This document shows, piece by piece, positions 32,767 to 41,277 of a stretch of DNA of 41,277 nt. The stretch is taken from contig JADHVS010000012.1 of NCBI GenBank assembly GCA_016783865.1, positions 1 to 41,277 of the forward strand, read 5' to 3'. The DNA comes from Bacteroidales bacterium (GTDB taxonomy: Bacteria; Bacteroidota; Bacteroidia; Bacteroidales; SM23-62). The notes below the pieces were generated by a model. The model did no database searches. It was not told the origin of the DNA and saw only the letters and a program-made list of their open reading frames with translations. Position 1 is the stretch's first letter; every line of letters begins with the position of its first letter. The position numbers and the translations under genes are program-made.

Positions 32767-35138
32767 CAAATTTTAAAGTTTCCGAAGGATTTGTTTGTGC
32801 TGCTTTGACAGTTTGGAAGGTTATGGTTGCTAAAACAATAATCATAGAAAGCGCGGCTACAGCAAAAAATAGCCAAATCTCAAATTTTGTCCTGTAAGCA
32901 AAGTTTTGCAGCCACCTGTTCATTACATACCATGCAACCGGCCAGGCAACCAGGTTTGCAATCAGTACCATGAGCATGTATTGCTTCAGGATTAGCATCA
33001 CGACTTGTGTGGATGAAGAACCAAATACTTTCCGGATCCCGATTTCCTTGATCCGTTGTTCACCAATGAATAGTGATAGGCCAAACATCCCAATACAGGC
33101 AATAAATACGGCAATCAGAGTACTGAGGGAAATAATCTTCCCAAACCTCTTTTCATCATCGTATAATGCCTCAAGGGCATCGTCGAAAAAACTGTATTCA
33201 AACGGACTATCCGGTGCAAATTCCTTCCATTTCTCCTCGATAAATGCGATGGTATTAGAGACATTCTCCGGATCTATCCTGATGACAACATCATGAGAAT
33301 ATTTCATGTCCATTATGTCAATGACCATGGGCATAATTTCAGAATGAAATGTATGCAAATGAAAATCTTTGATTACACCGATAACAGTTCGATCCTGTAT
33401 TACTTCCCCGACAGGATCATCAATTCCCAGTTTTTTGACTGCAGTTTCGTTTAATATGATAGCAGAAGAATCACTGCCATATTCTTCAGAAAATGCCCTG
33501 CCGGCTAAAAGTGTGAATTCAAGTGTCTCAATATAATTAAAGTCAACTGCCAGGCCTTCCACCCTGACAATTTCATCCGGATTATCCTTTAATGGGATTT
33601 CCCACTGCATACCTCCATTATAAGGGGGACCAAACATTGTTGCAGAGACATTCAACACTCCAGGATGTTTAATGACCTCGTTTTTAAATGAAAAATAGCG
33701 TTTTCTGAATTCATCATCGTCATGGTAGATCGTCATCAATCCCTCCCTGTTAAATCCCATATCCTTATTTTGGACATACCTGATCTGCCTGAAGATTATA
33801 CCTGTACCCAACAGTAATACTATAAAAATGACAAGCTGAATGGTGATTAATATTTTCTGATAGACAGATTTGTTTATCCCGGTATTGATCTTGCTTTTCA
33901 GCACATCAACCGGCTTGAAGGAAGAGAGATAAAAGGCCAGGTAACTTCCCGACATCAATCCTACCAATAGTGTTAAAAGGATAAATCCGGCAATAAAATG
34001 CCAATTCTCAGTTAATTGAAAGGCAAGGTCCTTTCTAAATAATTGATTTACAGAAGGAAGCAGCAGATGGGCCAGCAAGAGAGCAAGGGGCAACGAAATA
34101 AAGGAGGTAATAATTGACTCTCCGAGAATTTGTCTAACCAGTGTTTTTCTACCGGCACCAGTGACCTTGCGAATCCCTATCTCCTTCGACCGGGTGGATG
34201 CCCGGGCCGTTGACAAAATGGTGTAATTGATACTGGCAATAACCAGGATAAGGAATCCAATCAGAGAGAAGATATAAACATTCTTTATGTTACCGGTAGC
34301 CGTCCTGTTGTTTACTAAATGAGATGATCTGAGATAGACATCTTTAAGCGACTGGAGACGAAATTTAATTTTACTCTCTTCAGGTATATAGGTCGCTTCA
34401 AACTCAGGGAATTTCGCTTCAAGCTTTGCAGGATCATAATTCTCAGGTAGCAATAAATAGGTCTGTCCAAAATAGGTTGCTGTCCAGTCAACCAAAAAAT
34501 TATCATTATTCCATCGCTTCTTCCAGTACCTGACAGCCAGGTCGGTCGGCACAATGAATTCTGGCTTGAAGGTGGCCCGTTTTGGGAAATTCCTTAATAA
34601 TTCCAGTTACAGTTAAATGGAACTCATCTTCAAATATCTTAATGGTGAGCGTTTTATTCAGGGGATCCTCGTTTTCAAAATATTCATGGGCCATCGATTC
34701 TGTAATGACTACTGAAAATGGTTCGATGAGGGCAGATTCAGGATTTCCATGGATGAAAGGTATTGTAAAGATCTCAAAGATATCATTGTCAGCAGACCAG
34801 AATCTTTGATTGATATATTCATCTTCACTTTTCTTAATGCCTGCCATGAGCCAGTTTATTCTTGTAATGGCAGATATCTCTGGAAAATCCATTTTCATGG
34901 TGGGTGCCAGGATATATTGTGTGGCTGATTGTTCCCATGCTCCCATATCATCCACAATTACACGGTAGATCCTGTTTTTATTTTTATGATGCCTGTCGTA
35001 GCTCGTTTCATTCAATACATACAGCAGAATAAGTAAGGCACAGGTAAGTCCAATGGTATAACCTACAATACTAATGATTGAGATAATCTTGTTTTTGATG
35101 ATGTTCCGGAGGGCAGTTTTGATGTAGTGTTTTAACAT
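32762..35138 (-). pseudogene. FtsX/MacB-type ABC permease, split by a +1 frameshift
   Basis: Two overlapping frames together encode one permease of about 791 residues, the usual length of this family. The first (35138 to 34506) starts MLKHYIKTALRNIIKNK, with the first membrane segment and the periplasmic MacB-like domain to FPKTGHL. The second (to 32762) continues with PEFIVPTDLAVRYWKKRW and then has the FtsX core: KEIGIRKVTGAGRKTLVRQI, SFKPVDVLKS, a second periplasmic domain and RIKEIGIRKVFGSSSTQVVML. The total is 2377 bases, 3 x 792 + 1, so a single extra base near 34565-34590 explains the break. This is either a true mutation or an assembly error. Such permeases export or sense antimicrobials and lipoproteins with an ATPase encoded elsewhere. 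Confidence 0.85.
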
Positions 35139-35196
35139 GGATGAAAGATTTTACCCGGTGAATTTCAAGCAATAATATATTTATAAAAATCCTGGC

Positions 35197-36009
35197 TTAA
35201 CTCATCCATTCCCGGAAGGTTATATATTCAGAAAAATTTTCCGGCACTTTCACTACTTCCCTGAAAATTCCGTATATCCCTGATCCGCTTCCGGTCATTG
35301 AAGCATAAACTGCTCCCATTGAATAAAGGGTATTTTTAATTTCCTGCAGAACCGGATATTGGGGGAAAAGTGCTTCCTCAAATTGATTCACCAGGTTGTC
35401 TTTCCATTCCTCAACAGGCAGATGATAGCGGTTTGCGATCAGGTTTTCTCTGCCGTTGGGTTTGATGGCAGAAAAAGCCTGCTGTGTACTGATGTGGATC
35501 CCGGGCATGACCAGCAACAGGTAGCAGCCTTTTAAGTTTACCTTTGCTTCGCTGAGCAATTCTCCTCTTCCAGTGGCGATCATGGGCCGGTTGAACAGAA
35601 AGAAGGGACAATCACTACCGGTCTCACTTGCTATTTCAAACTGTTTATTAAAATCGAGGGGCAGATTAAAAAAATCCACCAGTTTTTTAAGGAAAAACAC
35701 CACATCTGCACTGCCTCCTCCCAGACCGGCTCCGGGAGGAATATTCTTGTGGAGATGGACTTCCAATGGAGGTATTTTTACCTTGCCGGTCAACCGCTCA
35801 ATTAATCCTGCACACAGATCTTCATCCCCGGGCAATTGAATCCCAGAATAGGTGAACAAATGTTGGTTACTGTCCTTATTCTCAATGAATTCCATAGCAT
35901 CCCGCATTCCTATTGGATACATCAGGGTTTCAATATCATGGTACCCGTCATCCCGCCTTCGGATCACATTCAGACCAATATTTATTTTAGCGTTCGGGAA
36001 GAAGAGCAT
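35197..36009 (-). CDS. ispE: 4-diphosphocytidyl-2-C-methyl-D-erythritol kinase
   Basis: A 270-residue GHMP kinase of the MEP isoprenoid pathway. It starts MLFFPNAKINIGLNV with the conserved lysine K8 and continues RDDGYHDIETLMYPI. The ATP loop is PPGAGLGGGSADV (91-103), and the catalytic aspartate is D133 in ETGSDCPFF. A glycine-rich third motif (MTGSGSGIYGIF) is near 240-251. All active-site residues are present. Its product feeds the polyprenyl carriers that several glycosyltransferases in this window would need. It is divergent from dnaB, with a 257-base gap. Confidence 0.96.
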   Translation of the reverse strand: MLFFPNAKINIGLNVIRRRDDGYHDIETLMYPIGMRDAMEFIENKDSNQHLFTYSGIQLPGDEDLCAGLIERLTGKVKIPPLEVHLHKNIPPGAGLGGGSADVVFFLKKLVDFFNLPLDFNKQFEIASETGSDCPFFLFNRPMIATGRGELLSEAKVNLKGCYLLLVMPGIHISTQQAFSAIKPNGRENLIANRYHLPVEEWKDNLVNQFEEALFPQYPVLQEIKNTLYSMGAVYASMTGSGSGIYGIFREVVKVPENFSEYITFREWMS

Positions 36010-36207
36010 TTGACAGAAGTTATCAACAATGTAATATCAGAAAATGCAGCTATTAAAGGTAATTATTATTTATTAACAGGATAAATGTTAATAGGAACTG
36101 GTGAGTTGTTCATTTATAAACGGGATTGGATACGATAGGATAGCTTGATCTTGATATGGTTTTCTTAATTTTGATCCTGAAAAAGACCGCAGCTTAAATA
36201 CTGCACG

Positions 36208-36248
36208 TTTTTGACAAATATCCTGCTATACAATTATTGGCATAGCAG
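36208..36248. promoter_or_regulatory. Palindrome and weak promoter upstream of dnaB
   Basis: CTGCTAT-a-CAAT-t-ATTG-gc-ATAGCAG (36223-36248) is an interrupted near-perfect palindrome. TTTTTG (36208-36213) and AATTATTG (36232-36239) give a weak -33/-7 match on the + strand, so the palindrome would overlap the -7 box. The dnaB ATG is at 36267. The rest of the 257-base gap shows nothing I recognise. Confidence 0.5.
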
Positions 36249-36266
36249 TCTTATTTCCAACATTTT

Positions 36267-37757
36267 ATGGCACAAAAAAGTAATTTGCAAACCACTCCGA
36301 GGCTGGGTGATGTCAATCTGGAATATGGAAGGATCCCCCCGCAGGCAGTTGATCTGGAAGAAGCTGTTTTGGGGGCTATCATGCTTGAGAAAGATGCTGT
36401 TCTTTCTGTTCTCGATATTTTAAGGCCGGAAAGCTTTTACAAGGACAGTCACCAAAAAATTTACACGGCCATCGTTGATCTTTCGATGGGGGAGAAAGCT
36501 ATTGACATTCTGACTGTTACGGAGGAACTAAGAAGGACCAAGGAGTTGGAAGATGTGGGAGGCCCGCTGTATATTACCCAGCTTACCAGCAAGGTAGCTT
36601 CTGCAGCCCACCTTGAGTTTCACGCACGCATTATACAGCAGAAATACATCCAGCGGGAACTGATAAGAGTTTCTTCAGGGATCCAGAAACTCGCTTACGA
36701 TGAGAGCATCGATGTGGATGACCTGCTGGATAAGGCAGAGATGGAGTTGTTCGAAATTGCTGAGGGAAATATTAAACGGGAGACCAGCAAGATCAATGTA
36801 CTGATCAATGATGCCATAAAGCAAATTGAAGAGGCTTCCAAACGCGAAGATCATTTGAGTGGTGTTCCATCAGGATACACCAAGCTCGACAGGATCACAT
36901 CGGGCTGGCAACGTTCCGACCTGGTGATCATTGCGGCAAGACCATCCATGGGAAAAACAGCATTTATGCTCTCTATGGCCAGAAACATTGCTGTGGATCA
37001 TGGAAGGCCAATAGCCATATTCTCACTCGAGATGTCATCATTACAGCTCGTGAACAGGATGATTGTGAGCGAGACCGAACTACCTTCAGACCGGATCAGA
37101 AATGGCAGGCTGGAAGATTATGAGTGGAAGCAGCTTGAGTTCAAAATCAAAAGCCTTGTCGATGCCCCTATTTACATCGATGACACACCGGCCATATCCA
37201 TTTTTGAGCTGAGGGCAAAAGCCCGCCGTTTAAAAGTACAGTTTGATGTGAATATGATTGTTGTCGACTACCTCCAGCTAATGACAGGTCCTGGAGATCA
37301 TAGAGGTAACCGGGAGCAGGAGGTAAGTTCGATCTCCAGGGCACTGAAATCCATCGCCAAAGAGCTCGATGTGCCCATCCTGGCACTGTCGCAGTTAAAC
37401 CGGTCGGTTGAGCTCAGGTCGGGGAATAAACGGCCACAGCTCTCTGACCTGAGGGAATCGGGAGCCATTGAACAGGATGCCGACATTGTAATTTTTATCC
37501 ACCGTCCGGAAAAATTTGACATCTATGAGGATGAAAGGGGCAATTCAACCCTGGGAATTGCTGAGATCATCGTAGCCAAGCACAGAAATGGTCCGATTGG
37601 AGAAATTAACCTCAGGTTTAAAGATGACTTTGCCAAGTTCGTTGAGCTTGATGCTATTCAACCCCTGCTGGATTCAAACGACACCGACAGGCCCATGACC
37701 TTTGGATCTAAAATGAATGCAGCACCCGATTCCGGCGAAACAGAGACTCCCTTTTAG
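36267..37757 (+). CDS. dnaB: Replicative DNA helicase DnaB
   Basis: A 496-residue hexameric helicase that unwinds DNA at the replication fork. The N-terminal helical domain covers about 20-170 (PPQAVDLEEAVLGAIMLEKDA). The RecA-like motor follows with Walker A ARPSMGKT (224-231), Walker B region NMIVVDYLQLM near residues 330-340, and ALSQLNRSVE and SDLRESGAIEQDADIVIFIHR toward the end. No intein or extra domain is seen. The C-terminus has a short acidic tail. The start at 36267 (MAQKSNLQ) is the most plausible. Confidence 0.97.
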   Translation: MAQKSNLQTTPRLGDVNLEYGRIPPQAVDLEEAVLGAIMLEKDAVLSVLDILRPESFYKDSHQKIYTAIVDLSMGEKAIDILTVTEELRRTKELEDVGGPLYITQLTSKVASAAHLEFHARIIQQKYIQRELIRVSSGIQKLAYDESIDVDDLLDKAEMELFEIAEGNIKRETSKINVLINDAIKQIEEASKREDHLSGVPSGYTKLDRITSGWQRSDLVIIAARPSMGKTAFMLSMARNIAVDHGRPIAIFSLEMSSLQLVNRMIVSETELPSDRIRNGRLEDYEWKQLEFKIKSLVDAPIYIDDTPAISIFELRAKARRLKVQFDVNMIVVDYLQLMTGPGDHRGNREQEVSSISRALKSIAKELDVPILALSQLNRSVELRSGNKRPQLSDLRESGAIEQDADIVIFIHRPEKFDIYEDERGNSTLGIAEIIVAKHRNGPIGEINLRFKDDFAKFVELDAIQPLLDSNDTDRPMTFGSKMNAAPDSGETETPF

Positions 37758-37760
37758 AGA

Positions 37761-37806
37761 ATGAGCTAGAATGACTAGAATGACTAGAATGACTAGAATG
37801 ACTAGA
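37761..37806. repeat. 9-bp tandem array (ATGACTAGA), 4 copies plus a degenerate one
   Basis: Exact copies start at 37771, 37780, 37789 and 37798, preceded by ATGAGCTAGA (37761-37770). The array begins 3 bases after the dnaB stop and fills most of the gap to rmuC. Confidence 0.9.
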
Positions 37807-37820
37807 ATTATTGGTTAAAT

Positions 37821-39119
37821 ATGGATTTTATTTTTATTGGCATAGGATTGATCCTGGGTGGAACCATTGTGTTCCTTGCCTTGCGTATTGCCGCATCGGG
37901 AACAAAGGCAAAAATGGAAGAGAATATCCGGTATTTAAGTCAGGATAATCAGGATCTGAAATCTGAACTCGAAGGGAAGGATGACACCATTCTGGAATTG
38001 AATCGTGGCCTGGCAACCGCTACAAACGATATTGACCACTTAAACGAGAAGTTGAATCTGCAGAAGGATGAGATTAACGAGCTTCATAAACAGTTTAAGG
38101 TGGAATTTGAAAACCTGGCCAATAAGATATTTGAGGACAAAAGCCAGAAGTTCGTAAAACTGAACCACGAAAAACTGGAGACCCTGCTGAATCCTCTCAA
38201 GGAGAAGATTGGTTCTTTTGAGAAAAAGGTGGAAGACACCTATGAAAAAGAGACCAGGGAAATGATCTCGCTGAAAAAGGAACTGGAAAACATCGTCAAA
38301 CTGAATCAGCAGATCAGTGAAGAGGCCTCCAGGCTTACCCTGGCATTGAAAGGGGATTCCAAATCCCAGGGCGACTGGGGTGAATTGCAGGTAGAAAAGA
38401 TCCTGGAGCGATCCGGATTATCGAAGGGTATTCATTTCACCAAACAAGGATCCCTGAGAGATGATGACGGATCGCTGGTCAGACCCGACTTTCTGATCAG
38501 TTTACCGGATGATAAACACCTGGTTTTGGATTCAAAGGTTTCGCTTACCGCCTACGAAAAATACTTTAATGCCGATGATGAAACCGACCGTAAAAAATAT
38601 TTCGGTGACCATATATCCAGCATTAAAAAGCATATCTCGGAATTAAGTAAAAAGAACTACCAAAGCCTGTATGATATCAATCCACCCGATTATATACTCA
38701 TGTTCCTTCCCCTGGAAGGAGCATTTTCCTCGGCGTTAAAGGAGGATTCCGGAATATACCTGAAGGCCCTCGATCAAAACATCGTGGTGGTTACTACAAC
38801 TACCCTTCTGGCCACACTGAGGACGGTGGCATTTATGTGGAAGCAGGAAGTTCAGAAGAGCAATGTCTATGAAATAGCAAGGGAGAGCGGAAAGTTATAT
38901 GATAAGTTTGTAGGTTTCGTTGAAGACCTTGAAGAAGTAGGTAAGAAGATCGATGATTCTGCTGAAAAGTACCACGATGCCATGAACAAACTGAAAACCT
39001 CACCAAAGAAAGGAGATACCATCATCGGAAGGATTGAACGGATCAAATCGCTCGGAGCCAATACCACAAAATCTATCCCTTCTAAATTCCTGGATGAGAA
39101 CGGCGAGGAGGAGGAATAA
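37821..39119 (+). CDS. rmuC: RmuC family DNA recombination protein
   Basis: A 432-residue protein. One N-terminal membrane segment (2-23) is followed by a long coiled coil (about 30-180). The RmuC domain follows with GDSKSQGDWGELQVEKILERSGL, VRPDFLISLPDDKHLVLDSKVSLTAYE and PPDYILMFLPLEGAFSSAL in conserved order. This core resembles PD-(D/E)xK nucleases, with D and DSK as the likely catalytic residues. RmuC limits DNA inversion and rearrangement in E. coli; the mechanism is unclear. The acidic C-terminus ends EEEE. The terminator lies about 80 bases downstream. Confidence 0.93.
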   Translation: MDFIFIGIGLILGGTIVFLALRIAASGTKAKMEENIRYLSQDNQDLKSELEGKDDTILELNRGLATATNDIDHLNEKLNLQKDEINELHKQFKVEFENLANKIFEDKSQKFVKLNHEKLETLLNPLKEKIGSFEKKVEDTYEKETREMISLKKELENIVKLNQQISEEASRLTLALKGDSKSQGDWGELQVEKILERSGLSKGIHFTKQGSLRDDDGSLVRPDFLISLPDDKHLVLDSKVSLTAYEKYFNADDETDRKKYFGDHISSIKKHISELSKKNYQSLYDINPPDYILMFLPLEGAFSSALKEDSGIYLKALDQNIVVVTTTTLLATLRTVAFMWKQEVQKSNVYEIARESGKLYDKFVGFVEDLEEVGKKIDDSAEKYHDAMNKLKTSPKKGDTIIGRIERIKSLGANTTKSIPSKFLDENGEEEE

Positions 39120-39149
39120 AAAAAGAAGGTGTCTCAAAAGGACTTATAC

Positions 39150-39186
39150 GTCATTCCGAACTTGTCGATGACTTATTCGGGATGAC
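39150..39186. repeat. Inverted-repeat element (GTCATTCCGAA type)
   Basis: GTCATTCCGAA (39150-39160) faces TTCGGGATGAC (39176-39186), one mismatch, 15-base loop. It is the compact member of the family at 5447 and 32632. Confidence 0.7.
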
Positions 39187-39198
39187 ATTACAGCAAAA

Positions 39199-39231
39199 AA
39201 AAGAGGCTGTCTCAGAGAGGCAGCCCCTTTT
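39199..39231. terminator. Bidirectional terminator between rmuC and the acidic protein gene
   Basis: AAAAG-a-GGCTGTCTC (39199-39213) pairs with GAGGCAGCC-c-CTTTT (39217-39231), 3-base loop. T-rich and A-rich flanks let it serve both converging genes. Confidence 0.85.
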
Positions 39232-39254
39232 GCATTATATATTATGAACAATCT

Positions 39255-39677
39255 TTACTCTACCCAATCCTTCTGATCTATCATCCAACTCTCAAGTTCC
39301 AGTTCCTCTTCCTGATCTGCTATTAGAATTTCAGGTGAAGCTGGTTGAACCATCCATTCTTCGAGTTCAATTGTTTCTGTTTCAACTTCAAATACCGAAG
39401 GCATAGCTTCTTCATTTGCATCTGCTACTGATAATATATCGTAGTCCATCATCCAGTCTTCCAGTTCAAGTTCAGTTTCGTAATATATATCATAAGATGT
39501 TCTTGTAGCTTCAGCACTTAAAATGATCTCACTGAGAATCTCTGAATTCAATTCTGCAAGCAGGGCAGGGATATCATTAAATATAAAAGCTTTCTGAGCA
39601 TTGGTTAATCCTGTTGTGGCAGCCAGAAACAGTATCATGGCTGTGATTTTCTTCAGGTTTGTGGTTATTGCTTTCAT
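39255..39677 (-). CDS. Small acidic exported protein with LE(D/E/S)WM repeats
   Basis: A 140-residue protein. Residues 1-27 are a signal peptide (MKAITTNLKKITAMILFLAATT, cleavage after TNA). The mature part is strongly acidic. It contains three copies of a short motif: LEDWM (72-76), LEEWM (105-109) and LESWM (128-132), each preceded by alternating E and L; the protein ends KDWVE. I do not recognise a named family, though similar motifs occur in small Bacteroidota proteins. The motifs may be binding tags for a partner or the outer membrane. It is a lone gene between two terminated neighbours, with a 259-base leader region containing only a small CTGTAT/ATACAG repeat (39750-39770). Confidence 0.75.
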   Translation of the reverse strand: MKAITTNLKKITAMILFLAATTGLTNAQKAFIFNDIPALLAELNSEILSEIILSAEATRTSYDIYYETELELEDWMMDYDILSVADANEEAMPSVFEVETETIELEEWMVQPASPEILIADQEEELELESWMIDQKDWVE

Positions 39678-39936
39678 ATCTCGTTCCTTTAAATATTAAC
39701 CATTTGTTGTCAAGATATTTGCATTTTCCGTGCCAAACTTTACAAAAACCTGTATTACAGATATATACAGTCAAAATGCAAATCATTATTGAACTGTAAA
39801 GTGAACGATTATGGAATTTTTGTGTACGAAAGCGAACAAATTTAAGATAAAAACATCCTTAAATGTTTATTCAGGAAGCCAGCAGGCAAAAAAGAAATAA
39901 AAATGGTAAATTGATAAAGTAAAACGAAAGGTTAAA

Positions 39937-40611
39937 TCACGAGGTCTTTCCCTGAACTATCAGGACAATCTCACCCTTGAGGGTTTTGCTCCCGGTAAAC
40001 TCTGCCAGCTCTTCCAGACTTCCACGGATGGTCTCTTCATGTATTTTTGTTAGTTCCCGCGATAGAGATGCGCGCCTGTCCCGACCGAAAACATTCGACA
40101 AATCAACTATTGTCCTGGGAATGCGCTGCGGCGATTCATAAAAGATCATGGTGCGCTTTTCTTCGACAAGCTCATTAAGTCGTTTATTGCGACCTTTTTT
40201 AGCCGGAAGAAATCCCTCGAAAACAAAACGGTCGCAGGGAATACCGGAGGCAACCAGCGCAGGAACAAAAGCAGTTGGTCCCGGCAGGCATTCTACTTCA
40301 ATCTGCTCTTCCAGACACCTGCGTATAAGCAGGAAACCCGGATCGGAGATGCCTGGCGTTCCGGCATCGGTCACCAGGGCTATGCTTTTATTCAGTTTTA
40401 ATTCACCAATTATCCGGTCGAGTACCTTATGCTCATTAAAGGCATGGTAGGAGGAAAGTTTTTTCTGAATTTTATACCGGTCAAGAAGAATTTTGGTTCT
40501 CCTGGTATCTTCTGCAAGGATCAGATCAACCTCATCCAGCTTTTGAGTAGCCCTGATGGTTATGTCATCAAGATTTCCAATGGGTGTAGGGACAAGGTAT
40601 AGCTTACACAT
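39937..40611 (-). CDS. rsmI: 16S rRNA (cytidine-2'-O) methyltransferase RsmI
   Basis: A 224-residue methyltransferase that 2'-O-methylates C1402 of 16S rRNA in the ribosomal P site. The start at 40611 gives MCKLYLVPTPIGNLDDIT, the family's N-terminus; the twelve codons upstream belong to the neighbouring gene's end. Also present: AEDTRRTKILLDRY (33-46), VTDAGTPGISDPG (80-92), LPGPTAFVPALVASGIP, and a C-terminal LKGEIVLIVQGK. It overlaps the upstream gene by 8 bases, so translation is probably coupled. Confidence 0.95.
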   Translation of the reverse strand: MCKLYLVPTPIGNLDDITIRATQKLDEVDLILAEDTRRTKILLDRYKIQKKLSSYHAFNEHKVLDRIIGELKLNKSIALVTDAGTPGISDPGFLLIRRCLEEQIEVECLPGPTAFVPALVASGIPCDRFVFEGFLPAKKGRNKRLNELVEEKRTMIFYESPQRIPRTIVDLSNVFGRDRRASLSRELTKIHEETIRGSLEELAEFTGSKTLKGEIVLIVQGKTS

Positions 40612-41277
40612 CTTTGTTAATAATGAATTTTCTTCTGACCAGCTCAAGGATAAACTGGACTGAAGGTTCCTCCATATCCCAATCGAAATTTTCGTTTATA
40701 TAAGTAAAAGCCTCGTTAAAATTGGTTGCCCCGTTCAGTATCTCCAGTGTCTTGTTAAAAGTACCTGAATCCCCGTTAAACAGATCCCTGATTAATTGAA
40801 ATTTATCATTGATACCAATCACGGCAGCAATATTGGTAATGGGTTTTGATTGCAGCTTTGTTGAAATATTGTCGCGAGATGAGTTTTCTGCAAGTGTGTC
40901 ATAAACAACTTGCCTGTCACCGGTAAGTTTCTCAGCAATTATTCCTGGTTGAGATTTTCTTCCCTTCTCAGACTGTGTTTTTTTTACGGTCTCCTGACCC
41001 TTCTCAGCCTGGTCCGATGATTCTTCCTTCGTTTTAACCTCAATATCCTCCACCGGCTCTTCAGGGATTTCTTCTTCCGGTTGATCAGAAACCGGTTCTT
41101 CAGGGATTTCATCTGAAGGTTGGTCGTGTAATTGTTCTTCTATTTCATCAGGTATAACCTCCTCTTCAGGCTCTTCAAGCTCCAGTGTGTCGGTATGGAC
41201 ATCTTTCTGCTCAAGGATTACAGCTTCAGGCTCAGGATCGTTTTGATCTACTGTTTCCACATTGTGCTGAGAGACAT
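40604..41277 (-). CDS. Acidic conserved protein with C-terminal IGINDKF domain (partial)
   Basis: At least 219 residues; the frame is open to the window edge and its start is outside (a GTG at 41260 is possible but not convincing). The first about 100 residues are very acidic and contain imperfect repeats such as DEIPEEPVSDQPEEEIPEEPVED. The C-terminal 90 residues are globular: PITNIAAVIGINDKFQLIRDLFNGDSGTFNKTL and NFNEAFTYINENFDWDMEEPSVQFILELVRRKF, in pieces from about 140. I recognise this as a small domain seen in Bacteroidota proteins, often beside rsmI, without an assigned function. It overlaps rsmI by 8 bases. A single membrane segment may lie in the missing part. Confidence 0.7.
   Translation of the reverse strand, partial: VSQHNVETVDQNDPEPEAVILEQKDVHTDTLELEEPEEEVIPDEIEEQLHDQPSDEIPEEPVSDQPEEEIPEEPVEDIEVKTKEESSDQAEKGQETVKKTQSEKGRKSQPGIIAEKLTGDRQVVYDTLAENSSRDNISTKLQSKPITNIAAVIGINDKFQLIRDLFNGDSGTFNKTLEILNGATNFNEAFTYINENFDWDMEEPSVQFILELVRRKFIINKDV

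Noticed and set aside
34506..34590. Programmed ribosomal frameshift in the permease
   Set aside because: I see no slippery heptamer with a structure behind it, and programmed shifts are not known in this family; mutation or sequence error is simpler.
36010..36266. tRNA or small RNA in the ispE-dnaB gap
   Set aside because: I found no cloverleaf arms or T-loop sequence; only the palindrome is notable.
36267..37757. Intein in dnaB
   Set aside because: The length is normal and all helicase motifs are contiguous.

Overview
The window looks like a chromosomal segment of an uncultured member of the Bacteroidota, most likely of the Bacteroidales/Marinilabiliales kind. The evidence is a type IX secretion (T9SS) sorting domain, promoters of the TTTG-N18-20-TAnnTTTG type, K-rich lipoprotein starts, DUF5107 and DUF6067-like proteins, the tgt-lptF/G pair, the PASTA/RluD/Ddl cluster, and a biotin carrier next to a methylmalonyl/propionyl-CoA carboxyltransferase. 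Most genes are core or cell-envelope genes. I see no prophage, complete insertion sequence, CRISPR array, rRNA or tRNA. No gene-free stretch exceeds 300 bases.

Layout. 1-2320 (+): a 27-bp tandem repeat, a methyltransferase, a short SSB, and a DUF6364/PIN toxin-antitoxin pair. 2369-8690 (-): two large secreted carbohydrate-related proteins, a DUF6067-like glycosidase and a DUF5107+TPR protein. 8863-10785 (-): a PadR regulator and a membrane protein carrying three GldL-like modules. 11020-14415 (+): exported S9 and M28 peptidases. 14543-24784 (-): an almost continuous run of HAD phosphatase, zinc-ribbon methyltransferase, UbiA-type prenyl/phosphoribosyl transferase, GT-C glycosyltransferase with TPRs, PASTA protein, T9SS cargo protein, RluD and Ddl. 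24991-27800 (-): L34, RsmG, an ECF sigma factor and a GT2. 28017-32628 (+): Tgt, LptF/G, and a carboxyltransferase plus biotin carrier. 32762-36009 (-): a frameshifted FtsX/MacB-type permease and IspE. 36267-39119 (+): DnaB and RmuC. 39255-41277 (-): an acidic exported protein with LE(D/E/S)WM repeats, RsmI, and an acidic conserved protein cut by the window edge.

How genes may work together. The overlapping HAD/methyltransferase/UbiA/GT-C genes look like one envelope glycosylation unit using a polyprenyl-phosphate-linked sugar; this is an inference from the families. PadR and the triple GldL-like protein share one promoter and probably one response. PASTA, RluD and Ddl link this stretch to cell-wall synthesis.

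The most unusual non-coding content is the intergenic DNA. Several gaps contain heptamer (7-bp) tandem arrays of different sequence, other short arrays that begin at or just after stop codons, a dispersed 20-bp palindrome, inverted-repeat elements ending in GTCATTCCGAA-like sequence, and a two-copy hairpin element upstream of lptF/G and downstream of rpmH.
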